Positions 50,240-59,579 of a stretch of DNA of 64,000 nt are shown here, one piece after another (within the stretch, counting starts at the first letter, position 1; every line of letters starts with the position of its first letter). The position numbers and the translations under genes are program-made. The notes beneath the pieces are model-generated. The model searched no databases. It was not told where the DNA came from and worked only from the letters and a program-made list of their open reading frames with translations. Origin of the DNA: Pseudomonadota bacterium (GTDB lineage: Bacteria > Pseudomonadota > Alphaproteobacteria > Rhizobiales > Pleomorphomonadaceae); contig JAGSYV010000005.1 of the NCBI GenBank assembly GCA_018262505.1, positions 1 to 64,000 on the forward strand, in the 5' to 3' direction.

Positions 50240-50914
50240 ATGCGTCCGGTTGTGGTTTTCGATCTTGACGGCACGTTGCTCGACACGGCGCCCGACCTTC
50301 TACGGGCGCTGAACCAGATTCTGAACGAAGAGGGTCTTTCCGCAGTCCAGCGCGCCGATGTGGCAGGCCTGTTCGGCCATGGCGCTCGGGCTCTGATCGG
50401 CGAAGGATTTCGTAGAGGCAACCGACCGCTCGACGCGCCACGGCTGCCAGGATTGGTCGAGCGATTCGTTGCCTTCTATGCCGCCGAAATCGCAGCCGAG
50501 ACGCGGCCCTACCCTGGCCTCGTTGAGGCCCTCACCCGACTTTCCCGTCGCGGTTTTGGCTTGGCCGTGTGCACCAACAAACGGGAAGTCCTGGGCGAGG
50601 CGGTGCTCAAGGGGACCGGCCTTTACGCTTTATTCGCCGCCGTGATCGGTGGCGACAGCCTGCCCGAGCAGAAGCCGCACCCACGCCCTCTCCTTGAGGC
50701 AGTCGCCCGTGCCGGCGGCAGGGCGGATATGGCGGTCATGGTTGGCGACAGCGAGACCGACATCGCCACGGCGCGGGCCGCCAGCGTCCCGGTGATCGCC
50801 GTGGATTTCGGCTACGGCGGTCGCCCGGCGGTCGAGTTCGGCGCCGACATCGTCATCAGCCACTATGACGAACTGAACCGGGCCATAGACACGCTTCTGC
50901 CGAGTTGCCGCTAG
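50240..50914 (+). CDS. gph: Phosphoglycolate phosphatase
   Basis: A 224-residue HAD-superfamily phosphatase that removes phosphate from 2-phosphoglycolate, a product of DNA repair and of oxygenase reactions. Motif I is VVVFDLDGTLLDTAPDL (nucleophile Asp), motif II VCTNKRE (Thr), motif III the Lys in EQKPHPRPL, and motif IV VGDSETDIATARAA. The cap domain lies at about 20-90. The start ATG at 50240 is chosen because motif I begins four residues later. Related HAD enzymes act on other phosphates, so the substrate is by family. Confidence 0.92.
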   Translation: MRPVVVFDLDGTLLDTAPDLLRALNQILNEEGLSAVQRADVAGLFGHGARALIGEGFRRGNRPLDAPRLPGLVERFVAFYAAEIAAETRPYPGLVEALTRLSRRGFGLAVCTNKREVLGEAVLKGTGLYALFAAVIGGDSLPEQKPHPRPLLEAVARAGGRADMAVMVGDSETDIATARAASVPVIAVDFGYGGRPAVEFGADIVISHYDELNRAIDTLLPSCR

Positions 50915-51138
50915 TCGCCGAGCGTGATCCTGCAGAAGGTGGCGATGGCCAAACCAACCAACATGTTCGTTCTCAAACCCGCTGGATTCCTGTGAACGTC
51001 GCGCTTCCGTCCGACCAGGCCACACGGAAGGGCCGCGCCGATTGTCCAGAGCTGCAGGATCTCGATCGGCAGCGGAAACTCGAACGTGAATTCTCTGATT
51101 ATGCTTTGCGGCATAGTCCTTCTTCTGTTTGCCGACAA
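50911..51138 (-). pseudogene. Truncated MgtC/SapB-family fragment
   Basis: A 75-residue frame resembling the N-terminal part of MgtC/SapB membrane proteins: a hydrophobic LWTIGAALPCGLVGRKRD followed by the family marker NPAGLRTNMLVGLAIATF. It stops after ITLGD, where intact members continue for another 75-150 residues, so it looks like a remnant. Its end overlaps the gph stop by 4 bases. MgtC proteins modulate magnesium and phosphate physiology; this piece is unlikely to function. Confidence 0.5.
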
Positions 51139-51554
51139 AAACTTCGCGGAGGAGAAAGGTTCCGGGCTGACTCACTCTGTAATAATACTAGGTCGGCCTT
51201 GCCAAGGACACTCGACGTGAGGTTGTTCGTTGCATCCATTTCCGCTTAAGTGGCATCAGGGAACGAATTGTGTCAGCATGAACTTAGTGTCTGGCGTAAT
51301 TAGTATAATACTCGAAACTAGACAGAGTAATTGCAACGCCTACGCGCAAGAGCCCAACTCGGCCCCTTGTAAACAATACGGAACGTAACCTCACGAAACA
51401 AACCCATTTGAGGCGAAGCAACGATTGCGACCATCGTCGAAAGGGTGAATCTTGATGCTTAATGCTTGGGGAATATTTTTTCGTTGTTAACGGTTGCCGG
51501 CTAGACAGGGGGGAGCTGTCAGGTTTGACAGCGGTGTCAGCGCTGGGGGATCCG
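51139..51554. other. AT-rich region upstream of the membrane chemoreceptor
   Basis: It has lower GC than its neighbours and no convincing gene. It holds the leader and presumably the promoter of the chemoreceptor. No palindrome strong enough to call was seen. Confidence 0.45.
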
Positions 51555-53747
51555 GTGAACATTCAATCGATTAAGGTCAAGATCGTCTCGTTGTCCGTCG
51601 TTTGCCTGGTAACGACTGTCGCGGCCGTCGTTGGCTATGGCGTGTTCGCCAGCAAGAAGGTCAACGAACAAACCAACAAGAGCGTCTCTCAGTTGCTTGA
51701 CGCAAAATCGCGCGAAGCCCTGCAGGCAATCGCCACGACGCAAGCTGGAGACATCCGCGCGGAAGTGGACACAGCATTTGCCGCGGCCCGCAACATGGCG
51801 CGCGCCTTCGAAGTCATGGTCGGCGATGGTGAGTCCGCGACGCCGGTCGAACTGCGCCGGGCCCAGCTCAATGCCACGCTGCTCAATGTTCTCAAGGACA
51901 ATCCGCGCTTCAACGGCACCTACAGCGCCTGGGTCGTCGACGGCCTTGATGGCAATGACGCGGCCTCCAAAGGCAAGACCAACATCGGCTCGGACCAGAC
52001 CGGGCGCGCCCTTCCTTATTGGACACGCGACAGCGCCGGCAAGATCGCGCTCCAGCCACTGGTTGAATACGACAGCCGCGAGAGCCACCCCAACGGCCTC
52101 ATGAAGGGTGGTTGGTTCATCGGCCCGCAGGAAACCGGCAAGGAAAGCATCCTCGCCCCCCTGCCCTATATCGTCCAGGGCAAGGCCGTCTTCCTCTCGA
52201 CGATGTCGGTTCCCATCACGGTCAACGGCAAGTTCCTGGGCGTCGCCGGCGCCGACTTCGATCTGTCGGCCATTCAGAAGCTGGCAGAAGCTGTGAATGG
52301 GCAAATCTACGGTGGCGCCGGTGCCATCACCATTGCGACCGATAAGGGGCTGGTCGTCGCCTCAAGTCTCGATCCCACAGCCATCGGCGGACCGCTGTCA
52401 AAGCTTCTCCCCTCATGGCAGGAGGACATGAAGACGATCGTCGCCGGTAAGCAGGACATCACCTATGAAGAGGCGACTGATCGCCTGCGTGTGTTCGCCC
52501 CCGTGCCGCTCGGCCGCACCGGAACGAACTGGTCGGTGATCATCGGCGTTCCGCGTGCGGTGGTCATGGCCGACGTTACCAAGCTTGCGACAGAAACTGG
52601 CGCTGCCCAGAATGACAGCACCAGCAACCAGGCCATCGTGTCGCTGGTGGCTACTCTTGCCGGCATCTTCGTGATGTGGCTGGTTTCGCTGTCGGTCAGC
52701 AAGCCCATCCAGCGCCTCACCGCTGCCATGGAAGGCCTCGCAGCCCGCAAGACCGGCATCGTCGTGCCGGGTACCGATCGTAAGGATGAGATCGGCGCCA
52801 TGGCCCGCACCGTCGGCATCATTCAGGATAACGCCGTTGTCGATGCCAAAGCGGCGAGTGAACAGTCGGCAGCCAACGACGCCCGCATCGCGGCGGAACG
52901 CAAGACGGCGATGGATCGCATGGCCGACGAATTCGAGAGATCGGTCGGCGCCATCGTTGGTTCGGTTTCCTCGGCATCGACGCAACTCCAGTCGGCCGCC
53001 CAAACCTTGACCAGTACGGCCGAGGATACGTCGGTGCGCTCTGCCGAGGTTGCCCAGGCATCCGAAGAGGCTTCTGCCAACGTCAACACCGTGGCTTCGG
53101 CCTCCGAGGAGATGGCGGTTTCCGTCCAGGAAATCAGCCGCCAGGTTGCCGAAAGCGCGCGGATGGCAGCCAGCGCCGTGCAGGAAGCCGTTGGCACCGC
53201 CAAGACCGTGAAAGACCTGTCGGAAGCCGCCCAGCGGATCGGCGAGATCGTCGACCTGATCGGCAATGTCGCCGGCCAGACCAACCTACTGGCCCTCAAC
53301 GCGACGATCGAAGCGGCCCGTGCCGGTGAGGCCGGAAAGGGCTTTGCCGTGGTCGCCTCCGAGGTCAAGAACCTGGCCGATCAGACCGCCAAGGCGACAG
53401 CTCAGATCAGCGCGCAGATCTCCGGCATTCAGTCGTCCACCGGCACCGCCGTCTCGGCCATCGACAGCATCTCCAAGACCATCGAGAAGATGGATGAGAT
53501 CGCCGCGCTGATCGCCGCGGCAGTTGAGGAACAGGCGGCTACGACGCAGGACATTGCCCAGAACGTCCAGAGTGCATCGACTGGTACGACCAACGTGTCC
53601 CGGAACATCGTACTGGTCACGCAAGCGGCCTCGGCCACAAGCGCCGCTGCCGAACAGGTTCTGAGTTCGTCGGCGGAACTGTCGCAGCAGTCGGACATGC
53701 TGAAGGAACAGGTCAGAACCTTCCTGGCAACTGTCCGCGCCGCCTAG
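51555..53747 (+). CDS. Membrane chemoreceptor with dCache-type sensor
   Basis: A methyl-accepting chemotaxis protein of about 730 residues. The GTG at 51555 with a GGGGA site is proposed because the first membrane helix ([20 protein letters not shown]) then starts at residue 8; ATG 51462 is an alternative. The periplasmic part (about 40-365) is a double-Cache sensor with [15 protein letters not shown] and [18 protein letters not shown] segments, likely binding a small organic ligand. After the second helix (about 370-392) come HAMP (about 393-445) and the signalling domain, with tip [21 protein letters not shown]. The stop codon lies inside the palindromic repeat. Confidence 0.93.
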   Translation: MNIQSIKVKIVSLSVVCLVTTVAAVVGYGVFASKKVNEQTNKSVSQLLDAKSREALQAIATTQAGDIRAEVDTAFAAARNMARAFEVMVGDGESATPVELRRAQLNATLLNVLKDNPRFNGTYSAWVVDGLDGNDAASKGKTNIGSDQTGRALPYWTRDSAGKIALQPLVEYDSRESHPNGLMKGGWFIGPQETGKESILAPLPYIVQGKAVFLSTMSVPITVNGKFLGVAGADFDLSAIQKLAEAVNGQIYGGAGAITIATDKGLVVASSLDPTAIGGPLSKLLPSWQEDMKTIVAGKQDITYEEATDRLRVFAPVPLGRTGTNWSVIIGVPRAVVMADVTKLATETGAAQNDSTSNQAIVSLVATLAGIFVMWLVSLSVSKPIQRLTAAMEGLAARKTGIVVPGTDRKDEIGAMARTVGIIQDNAVVDAKAASEQSAANDARIAAERKTAMDRMADEFERSVGAIVGSVSSASTQLQSAAQTLTSTAEDTSVRSAEVAQASEEASANVNTVASASEEMAVSVQEISRQVAESARMAASAVQEAVGTAKTVKDLSEAAQRIGEIVDLIGNVAGQTNLLALNATIEAARAGEAGKGFAVVASEVKNLADQTAKATAQISAQISGIQSSTGTAVSAIDSISKTIEKMDEIAALIAAAVEEQAATTQDIAQNVQSASTGTTNVSRNIVLVTQAASATSAAAEQVLSSSAELSQQSDMLKEQVRTFLATVRAA

Positions 53748-53848
53748 ATCGTCGTGCGTCCTAACGGACGCAAGGTGACGATCTAGTTCTTTGTTTGAGC
53801 ATCAGATTTTCCGAAAACCGGATTCCACTTTTCGGTCCGATGCTCTCG
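53744..53848. repeat. Two-palindrome intergenic repeat, copy 2
   Basis: A homologue of the element at 37700-37804, of equal length. The first palindrome has outer arms TAGATCGTC/GACGATCTA and inner arms GCGTCC/GGACGC; the second has arms CCGAAAA/TTTTCGG, with outer arms GAGCATC/GATGCTC. Bases differ from copy 1 on both sides of the stems so that pairing is kept. It begins within the chemoreceptor stop codon. Confidence 0.75.
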
Positions 53849-53866
53849 GCAGAGAAAAGCCAACAC

Positions 53867-53911
53867 GACCCGCGAGAAGCCGCAAGGTTTCCCGCGGGTC
53901 TTTCTTTTTTT
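53867..53911 (+). terminator. Rho-independent terminator after the chemoreceptor gene
   Basis: An 8-bp GACCCGCG/CGCGGGTC stem, extendable inside by AGAA/TTTC pairing, is followed by TTTCTTTTTTT. It lies directly beyond the palindromic repeat. Confidence 0.85.
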
Positions 53912-54119
53912 GTGAATTGGCGCAGGCCGGCTGCCTTGCGATTTCGAACAGCGCAGCGGCGGGATGAGGCGGTGAAAAGCCATCATGGCGCTGGAAACCG
54001 CTGCGCCGATACGCGATGATCCAGCTTCAGCCAGCCGCGTATTTCCAGCCAGAGCATTTGGTTTGATCTGGTGATCCCTACCATCGCGCACCGACAAGGC
54101 ACATCAAGGAACGCCGCCC

Positions 54120-54935
54120 ATGACTTCCCCTCTGAGCCAGGACGAAATCCGCCGTTACTCGCGGCATTTGCTGCTGCGAGACGTCGGCGGCGCCGGTCAG
54201 CAGAAGCTCAAGGCGGCCAGGGTGCTGTGCGTCGGTGCGGGCGGGCTCGGTTCTCCCATCATCGAGTATCTGGCCGCCGCCGGCGTCGGCACGCTCGGCC
54301 TCGTCGATGACGATGTGGTGTCGCTCTCCAATCTGCAGCGACAGGTCGTGCATTCCACAGCCAACGTCGGCAAGCCCAAAGTCGAGAGCGCCGCCGAGCG
54401 CGTCGCGGCCTTGAACCCCAATGTGGTGACCGAGCTGTTTCCGGTGCGTCTTGACAGCACCAACATCGCCTCCATCTTCGACCGCTTCGACATCATCGTC
54501 GACGGAACGGATAATTTCCCGACGCGCTTCCTGGTGGCGGACACCGCCTATGCGCTGCAAAAGCCGCTCGTTTCGGCGGCAGTCCAGGAATTCTACGGCT
54601 CGGTGACGACGCTTCAGCCCTATTTGCTCGATGACAAGGGGCAGCCTGCGCCGAGCTGGCGTTGCCTGATGCCGCATGAGCCTGAAGGTGACGTGCCGAC
54701 CTGTTCCCAAGTCGGCATTCTCGGCGCGGTGGTCGGTGTGCTTGGCACTCTTGCGGCCTGCGAAGTCCTGAAATTGATTACCGGCGTCGGCAAGCCTCTG
54801 ATCGGGCGTCTGCTGATGGTCGACATCCGCGACATGAGAGTGGACACCATCGGCTATCGCCGCCGTCCAGACACAGTGATGCCGGGGTTGCCAAACCGAC
54901 CGGCGGAAGCAGATCAGGCTCGATCCCTCATCTGA
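54120..54935 (+). CDS. moeB: MoeB/ThiF/HesA family adenylyltransferase
   Basis: An E1-like enzyme of 271 residues that adenylates the C-terminus of a sulfur-carrier protein (MoaD or ThiS). It shows RYSRHLLLRDVGG, the ATP-binding VLCVGAGGLGSPIIEYLAAAG (about 36-56), DDDVVSLSNLQRQVVH with the adenylation Asn, Arg and Gln, and DGTDNFPTRFLV. The PTCSQVGILGA segment carries the cysteine position equivalent to the E1 region. Most zinc-binding cysteines of E. coli MoeB are missing (only WRCL remains). Being next to moeA and moaC favours molybdopterin over thiamine synthesis. Confidence 0.85.
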   Translation: MTSPLSQDEIRRYSRHLLLRDVGGAGQQKLKAARVLCVGAGGLGSPIIEYLAAAGVGTLGLVDDDVVSLSNLQRQVVHSTANVGKPKVESAAERVAALNPNVVTELFPVRLDSTNIASIFDRFDIIVDGTDNFPTRFLVADTAYALQKPLVSAAVQEFYGSVTTLQPYLLDDKGQPAPSWRCLMPHEPEGDVPTCSQVGILGAVVGVLGTLAACEVLKLITGVGKPLIGRLLMVDIRDMRVDTIGYRRRPDTVMPGLPNRPAEADQARSLI

Positions 54936-54941
54936 TCACAC

Positions 54942-56092
54942 CTAGAGCCGAATGACCTCGACGGTCTCGCCGGCCGCTATCGCCGGCGCGTATTCGGGGC
55001 GGATAACCAGGGCATTGGCCGTCGCCAGAACCCTCAGCAGGGAAGAATCCTGTCGAGCAAAGGGGGTTACGCGGAGCAATCCATCCCTCATGAACAGGTG
55101 ACCACGCAAATAGTCGCGCCGCATGTCGTTGGGCTGGAGATCGGCTTCCAGAGTGGCGGTTGAGGTCTCGGGCAGCACGTCCCCCCGACCGAGCATGGCG
55201 CGGATCAGCGGCGCCAGAAACAGCACGCCACAGACCAGCGTCGATACCGGATTGCCGGGAAGGCCGAGCACTTCGGCCTGACCAACGCGGCCGTGCATCA
55301 GCGGCTTGCCCGGTCGCATGGCGTGTAATCATGGTCTCCAACGGAGGCACCACCGATCACCACCACGATGTCGGCGCCGTCGTCCAGGCCACGCCGGATA
55401 CGCCGGCGCAACAAACCGAGATCGTCAGGGGCAATGCTGAGATCAATCGGATCGCCACCCGCCTCTCGGATCAAATGAGAGAGTGCGACCGATGACGAAG
55501 CGATAATCTGATTTGGCTGCGGCTCGCCTCCTGGTGGCACAAGCTCGTCGCCGGAAGCGATCACCGCAACACGCGGTCGGCGCCGTACCATCAGGCTGTC
55601 GTGGTTCATGGCGGCCGCCAGCCCCAGCGACGTGAAGCCGAGACGGGTTCCCGCGACCAGGCCGATGTCTCCCTCGCTGAAGTCGAGCCCACGCGGGCGG
55701 ACATATTGGCCCGGGACAGGAGCGACCTTGACACGAACGCGATCGAGATCCCGCTCGGCATCCTCCTGCATGACAACACAGTCCGCGCCGGCGGGCAGCG
55801 GCGCGCCGGTGAAGATGCGGACCGCCTCTCCCTCGCTCAGCGTGCCGCCAAAGCCGTGGCCGGCAGCCGACTCTCCCGCGACGCGAAGCCAAACGTCGCC
55901 GGTGGCAGCGGCTGCGCACATGGCATAGCCGTCCATCGACGACAGAGGAACCGGTGGCTGCGTCCGGCGCGCCGCGAGATCGGCGGCCAATACGCGGCCG
56001 CCCGCCTCGCTCAGTGACACCCGCTCGCTGCTCGTCGGCCTGACGGCGGACAGGAGTTCGGCTTGGGCAACTTCCACGGAAATCAGCGTCAT
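54942..56092 (-). pseudogene. moeA: Molybdopterin molybdenumtransferase, split by a deletion or frameshift
   Basis: MoeA inserts molybdate into adenylated molybdopterin. The N-terminal piece (56092 down to about 55320) contains LSSMDGYAM, then IFTGAPLPAGADCVVMQED, GDELVPPGG and IGGASVGDHDY. The frame then closes at 55298. The C-terminal piece resumes in another frame at AMRPGKPLMHG (about 55322) and continues through LGLPGNPVSTLV to the stop at 54942. About 18 residues that normally lie between GDHD and the MRPGKP motif are absent, as is the frame. Everything else is conserved, so this may be an assembly error. It overlaps nothing and is 29 bases after moaC. Confidence 0.88.
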
Positions 56093-56121
56093 GACAGCTC
56101 CTGTCGACGACTTCGAATAGG

Positions 56122-56604
56122 TCAGGTGTTCGCCAGCCAGTGACCAGACTTGCCACCGCTCTTTTCGAGAAGATGGATGGCCTCGATGCGCACGCCCTTT
56201 TCCACCGCCTTGACCATGTCATAGATGGTCAGGCAGGCGACCGAAACAGCGGTGAGCGCCTCCATCTCGACACCGGTCTTGCCGGTGCAGCGCACGGTCG
56301 CCGATACGATGATTCCCGGCAATGCCGGATCAGGCTCAAGGTCGAGCACAACCCCGGACAACGCCAGCGGATGGCAGAGGGGGATGAGGTCGGCCGTCTT
56401 CTTCGCCGCCATGATGCCGGCCAACCGCGCGGTGGCGATGACATCGCCCTTCGGCACCCGACCGTCGACGATCAGCGCCAGCGTCTCCGCCTTCATGATG
56501 ACCCGACCGCTGGCGGTCGCAGCGCGCTGCGTGACGTCTTTTTCGCCGACGTCGACCATATGGGCAGCGCCCTTGTCGTCCAGGTGACTGAGACCGTCCT
56601 TCAT
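56122..56604 (-). CDS. moaC: Cyclic pyranopterin monophosphate synthase
   Basis: Converts the radical SAM product of MoaA to cyclic pyranopterin monophosphate, the first stable molybdopterin precursor. 160 residues from the ATG at 56604, which follows GGAGAAAAG and opens [20 protein letters not shown] as in the family. The active-site segments are [12 protein letters not shown] (about 76-87) and [19 protein letters not shown] (about 113-131). It is followed by moeA on the same strand and diverges from the HAD phosphatase gene; the usual moaC-moeA coupling is seen. Confidence 0.95.
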   Translation of the reverse strand: MKDGLSHLDDKGAAHMVDVGEKDVTQRAATASGRVIMKAETLALIVDGRVPKGDVIATARLAGIMAAKKTADLIPLCHPLALSGVVLDLEPDPALPGIIVSATVRCTGKTGVEMEALTAVSVACLTIYDMVKAVEKGVRIEAIHLLEKSGGKSGHWLANT

Positions 56605-56693
56605 AACGTGCTTTTCTCCCAGAAAATTCGGACTCGAACCGCCGGTCTCGCCGTTGCCGGCTCCAGTCTCAGACGGCAACAAGGACGAATGAA

Positions 56694-57428
56694 ATGCTCG
56701 CGACACCGAATACGCCATGCCAGCAATCGTCCATACGCACCACTTGGCATTTCCCGACCGATCTCAAGGTTCTCGCCGCCGACTACGACGGCACCCTTGC
56801 CGATCGGGGTCGGATGAGCGCGGACACCGTGGCGGCACTGCGATCCCTGCGCGCCGGCGGCTTCCGGCTGATCCTGGTATCTGGCCGGCGGCTCGACAAC
56901 ATCCGTCAGGTCTGTGGCGAACTCGATCTGTTCGACGCGGTTATCCTGGAGAACGGAGCCGTATCCTTCTGCCCGGCAACTGGAACCGAACAGCTGATCG
57001 CGCCAGCCGTCGACGAACGCTTCCTGGCCGACCTGGCGCGGGAGCTGCCCGGCGAGCCATTGTTTGTCGGGCGCTCGATGGTGGCCACCGCCGCCGGCAA
57101 TGCGGGCTGCGTGGAAGTGTTGATCGCGCTCGGCGGCTATGATCTTGAAGTTGTCGGCTGCGGTCGCCGGATATTGGTCTTGCCGAAGGGCATCAACAAA
57201 AGGAGCGGTCTTTCCCACGCTCTCGCCAGTCTCGGACTGCATCGAGATCAGGTGATCGCGGTCGGGGACGAGGAAAACGACATGGAACTCTTCAAAGGCT
57301 GTGCTCTGACGGCGGCGGTTGGCAACGCCGCGCCAGAACTGAAGGCGACCGCCAATCTGGTGCTGCCGGGCGAATCCGGACAAAGCGTGCAGTGCCTTGT
57401 CGACATGCTGCTCACGACCATCCCTTGA
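56694..57428 (+). CDS. HAD-IIB family phosphatase
   Basis: A 244-residue Cof-type HAD hydrolase. Motif I is [13 protein letters not shown] (nucleophile Asp, about 26-38), motif [12 protein letters not shown] (about 62-71), and motif [17 protein letters not shown] (about 198-212), with the type IIB alpha/beta cap between. Members dephosphorylate sugar phosphates or flavin nucleotides; the substrate cannot be read from sequence. Sucrose- or trehalose-phosphate phosphatase-like activity is possible. It is divergent from moaC by 89 bases. Confidence 0.85.
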   Translation: MLATPNTPCQQSSIRTTWHFPTDLKVLAADYDGTLADRGRMSADTVAALRSLRAGGFRLILVSGRRLDNIRQVCGELDLFDAVILENGAVSFCPATGTEQLIAPAVDERFLADLARELPGEPLFVGRSMVATAAGNAGCVEVLIALGGYDLEVVGCGRRILVLPKGINKRSGLSHALASLGLHRDQVIAVGDEENDMELFKGCALTAAVGNAAPELKATANLVLPGESGQSVQCLVDMLLTTIP

Positions 57429-57600
57429 GGTGACGACCTCATGGTTTTCATTGCCGATCATCAGCCACCCAAAACCGGCAGGCGGATACAGCGGATGGTT
57501 CGGCCATAGCCGTCGGTCAGAAAAGCGCTCATGATCGCTGCTGGTACGCCTTGAACTTGCCTTGAGGCTGGCCGGTTGCCGTCGGAAAATCGCCTGCACC

Positions 57601-59388
57601 TCAGCGCAGAACCCGCAGTTCCTCCTTGAGACTTTCGATATCCGGAATGACGAAGGTGCGCGGTGTCGGCCGCTGGACATCGCCCGTCCGGATAAGCTCT
57701 GCCAGAACCGTCGAGACCGATTGGCGCGCGGCTCCGATGGCCATGGCAAGATCATCGCCATGCGGCGCGGCATCAATGACAACCCCCGCCGAGGTCTGGC
57801 GACCATCGTGCTCGGCCATCTCGCAGAGATATCTGATCAAGCGGTAGCGCACGCTACGGAAGGCCATTTCGCCGACCATGGTCAGCGACCGGTTCAGCAT
57901 CTTCTCGACGGCCGGCAGAATGCACATGCCGAACTCGGGATGGTCGCGGGTCAGGCGCCGGAACAGGGCGCGTGGGACCACGGCCGCCTCGCCCTCCTTG
58001 CGCACCTCGACCACCATCTCCGGCTGGAGCGGTACCGCGTCGCCCGGACCAAGCGTGAACAGCGTCAGTTCCTTGCCCTCGTGCGAGGCGAAACACCGAT
58101 AGCGGCCTGAGGCGACGATCAGGATGGCTTCGCCGATATCGTCCATCAGATTGGCGCCGTAGACGAGTTGGCCGACCTTCATCTTACGCAGCTTCGGGCC
58201 GCCTTCGGTTTGCAGCGTCTCGAGGACCACATGCGGAAGCGCATCCTTGCCAACCGGTTCGCCAAGCGCCGGCCGCACGGGCTCGCGTTCGATCGTTCTG
58301 CTCGGCTCGGCGCCGCCCTGGGCTTTGCGCGGCATCTGCATGCGGGCAAAGAAGGTCGATCCCTGAGCGGATTGCACCACGCACTCATCGGCTGAAGCTT
58401 GCCGCGTCACGCTGGCATGCTGCACCGAGAAGAGTTGCCGGAAATGCATGACGCCGATTGCCGACCAGCTGAGGCCGATCAACTCGATCGCCGCGCGGTT
58501 GGCGCCAACCAGACGATCGCTGTCGAAGGCCAGCAGACCCTCGTTGGGACTGCCGAGCAGACGCGGATTTGAATGCAGATGCATCTGTTCGAAGCGTCCA
58601 TATCGCCGTTCGAACACTCGCCGCTCGATTTCGTTGGCGGCCCGCTTCAAGAGAGGCAGCGAGTAATCGTGCGCGACCGTGACCGACGTCGACAGATCGA
58701 TAATGCCGGCCAGGGCGCCGCACGGGTCGATGATCGGCACCGCGGAACAACTGATATCCGTATTGCCATTGCAAAAGTGCTCGGCCCCGATGACCGATAG
58801 GGCGAAGCGCTCGGATACGGCCGTGCCGATGGCATTGGTCCCCATCGCCTGCTCGGACCAGTCGCCGCCCGCGCACAGGCCGAGCCGCTCCGCTTCATCG
58901 CTGAACGTGTTGTCGCCCAGACGGACCAGCACCACGCCGTTGGGGTCGGTCAGCACCACCACGCCACCGAGCGGCTGCGTTTCGCGACAGAGCGTGACGA
59001 TTTCACCCCAGGCGGAAACCAACAGTTCCTCGTTACGCTCTCTCAGCTCCTTGAGAGCGGTTTCGGTGAGCCGCGTCTCGCTCCGTCGAGGCTTGCCGTT
59101 GACCAGGCCGTGCATGCTGCTGCGCTCCCAGGAACGCAGGATCGGCAGCGATACACCCGCGGGCACAATGCCATCGGACATGAATTTCGAGCGGACAGCC
59201 AGCAACCCATCCTGATCGGGAATGGGGCCAGGACGAATGCCGCGCTCATGTCGTCCAGATGTACTTCTGCAAGTTCCGCAGGCGGCCGGTCCCCCCGTCG
59301 GAATCGCACATGTATCGGCTTCGAGCCGTTGAGGCAGGACCATGTCAGCACCCTCCAGGGGCATCCAGCGCTGAAGTATCAAAGACAT
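57601..59388 (-). CDS. Hybrid regulator: AcoR-type GAF, PAS-like region, Crp-type DNA-binding half
   Basis: A 595-residue cytosolic regulator. Residues about 80-260 match the N-terminal input region of AcoR/DhaR activators: ILRSWERSS, LTETALKELRERNEELL, a GAF domain with GGVVVLTDPNGVVLVRLGD, WSEQAMGTNAIGTA and GAEHFCNGNTDISCSAVPI. A PAS-like segment (about 273-320) follows. The sigma-54 AAA+ and Fis domains of AcoR are absent. Instead there is a linker, a cyclic-nucleotide-binding-type barrel (about 395-500; GRYRCFASHEGKELTLFTLG) and a Crp winged helix (about 520-585; MAIGAARQSVSTVLAELI). It follows the radical SAM operon on the same strand and probably regulates it. The start is uncertain; Met 70 (59181) is an alternative. 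Confidence 0.85.
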   Translation of the reverse strand: MSLILQRWMPLEGADMVLPQRLEADTCAIPTGGPAACGTCRSTSGRHERGIRPGPIPDQDGLLAVRSKFMSDGIVPAGVSLPILRSWERSSMHGLVNGKPRRSETRLTETALKELRERNEELLVSAWGEIVTLCRETQPLGGVVVLTDPNGVVLVRLGDNTFSDEAERLGLCAGGDWSEQAMGTNAIGTAVSERFALSVIGAEHFCNGNTDISCSAVPIIDPCGALAGIIDLSTSVTVAHDYSLPLLKRAANEIERRVFERRYGRFEQMHLHSNPRLLGSPNEGLLAFDSDRLVGANRAAIELIGLSWSAIGVMHFRQLFSVQHASVTRQASADECVVQSAQGSTFFARMQMPRKAQGGAEPSRTIEREPVRPALGEPVGKDALPHVVLETLQTEGGPKLRKMKVGQLVYGANLMDDIGEAILIVASGRYRCFASHEGKELTLFTLGPGDAVPLQPEMVVEVRKEGEAAVVPRALFRRLTRDHPEFGMCILPAVEKMLNRSLTMVGEMAFRSVRYRLIRYLCEMAEHDGRQTSAGVVIDAAPHGDDLAMAIGAARQSVSTVLAELIRTGDVQRPTPRTFVIPDIESLKEELRVLR

Positions 59389-59531
59389 CGCTCACATTTT
59401 TCTCGCGATGAGACCACCTCAGACAAGCCTCCCGGCAGCGAGGCCGGACTTCTGGTAAAAGTGGGCTTTCCTATCGTGGAATTCGATCATAAGCCCCACC
59501 GAACTAAATCGTTATGATCCTTCAGTCGATA

Positions 59532-59557
59532 TAACATCATTCTATATAGCGATGTTA
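59532..59557. promoter_or_regulatory. AT-rich palindrome between the CoA-ligase and regulator genes
   Basis: Perfect 7-bp arms TAACATC/GATGTTA flank a 12-base AT-rich core with TATAT motifs, inside a 191-base AT-rich gap (59389-59579). It is upstream of the regulator gene and could be its autoregulatory site, or a hairpin after the operon. It does not match the spacing of the ModE consensus. Confidence 0.4.
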
Positions 59558-59579
59558 TTTTTCTTTTTGTTTCAGCCAT

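Noticed and set aside
52413..53368. Minus-strand frames opposite the membrane chemoreceptor
   Set aside because: They are shadows of the strongly conserved signalling domain and carry no independent motifs.
59532..59557. A ModE (molybdate-responsive) binding site
   Set aside because: TATAT half-sites are present, but their spacing is ten bases rather than the roughly seven of the consensus, so only a generic palindrome is reported.
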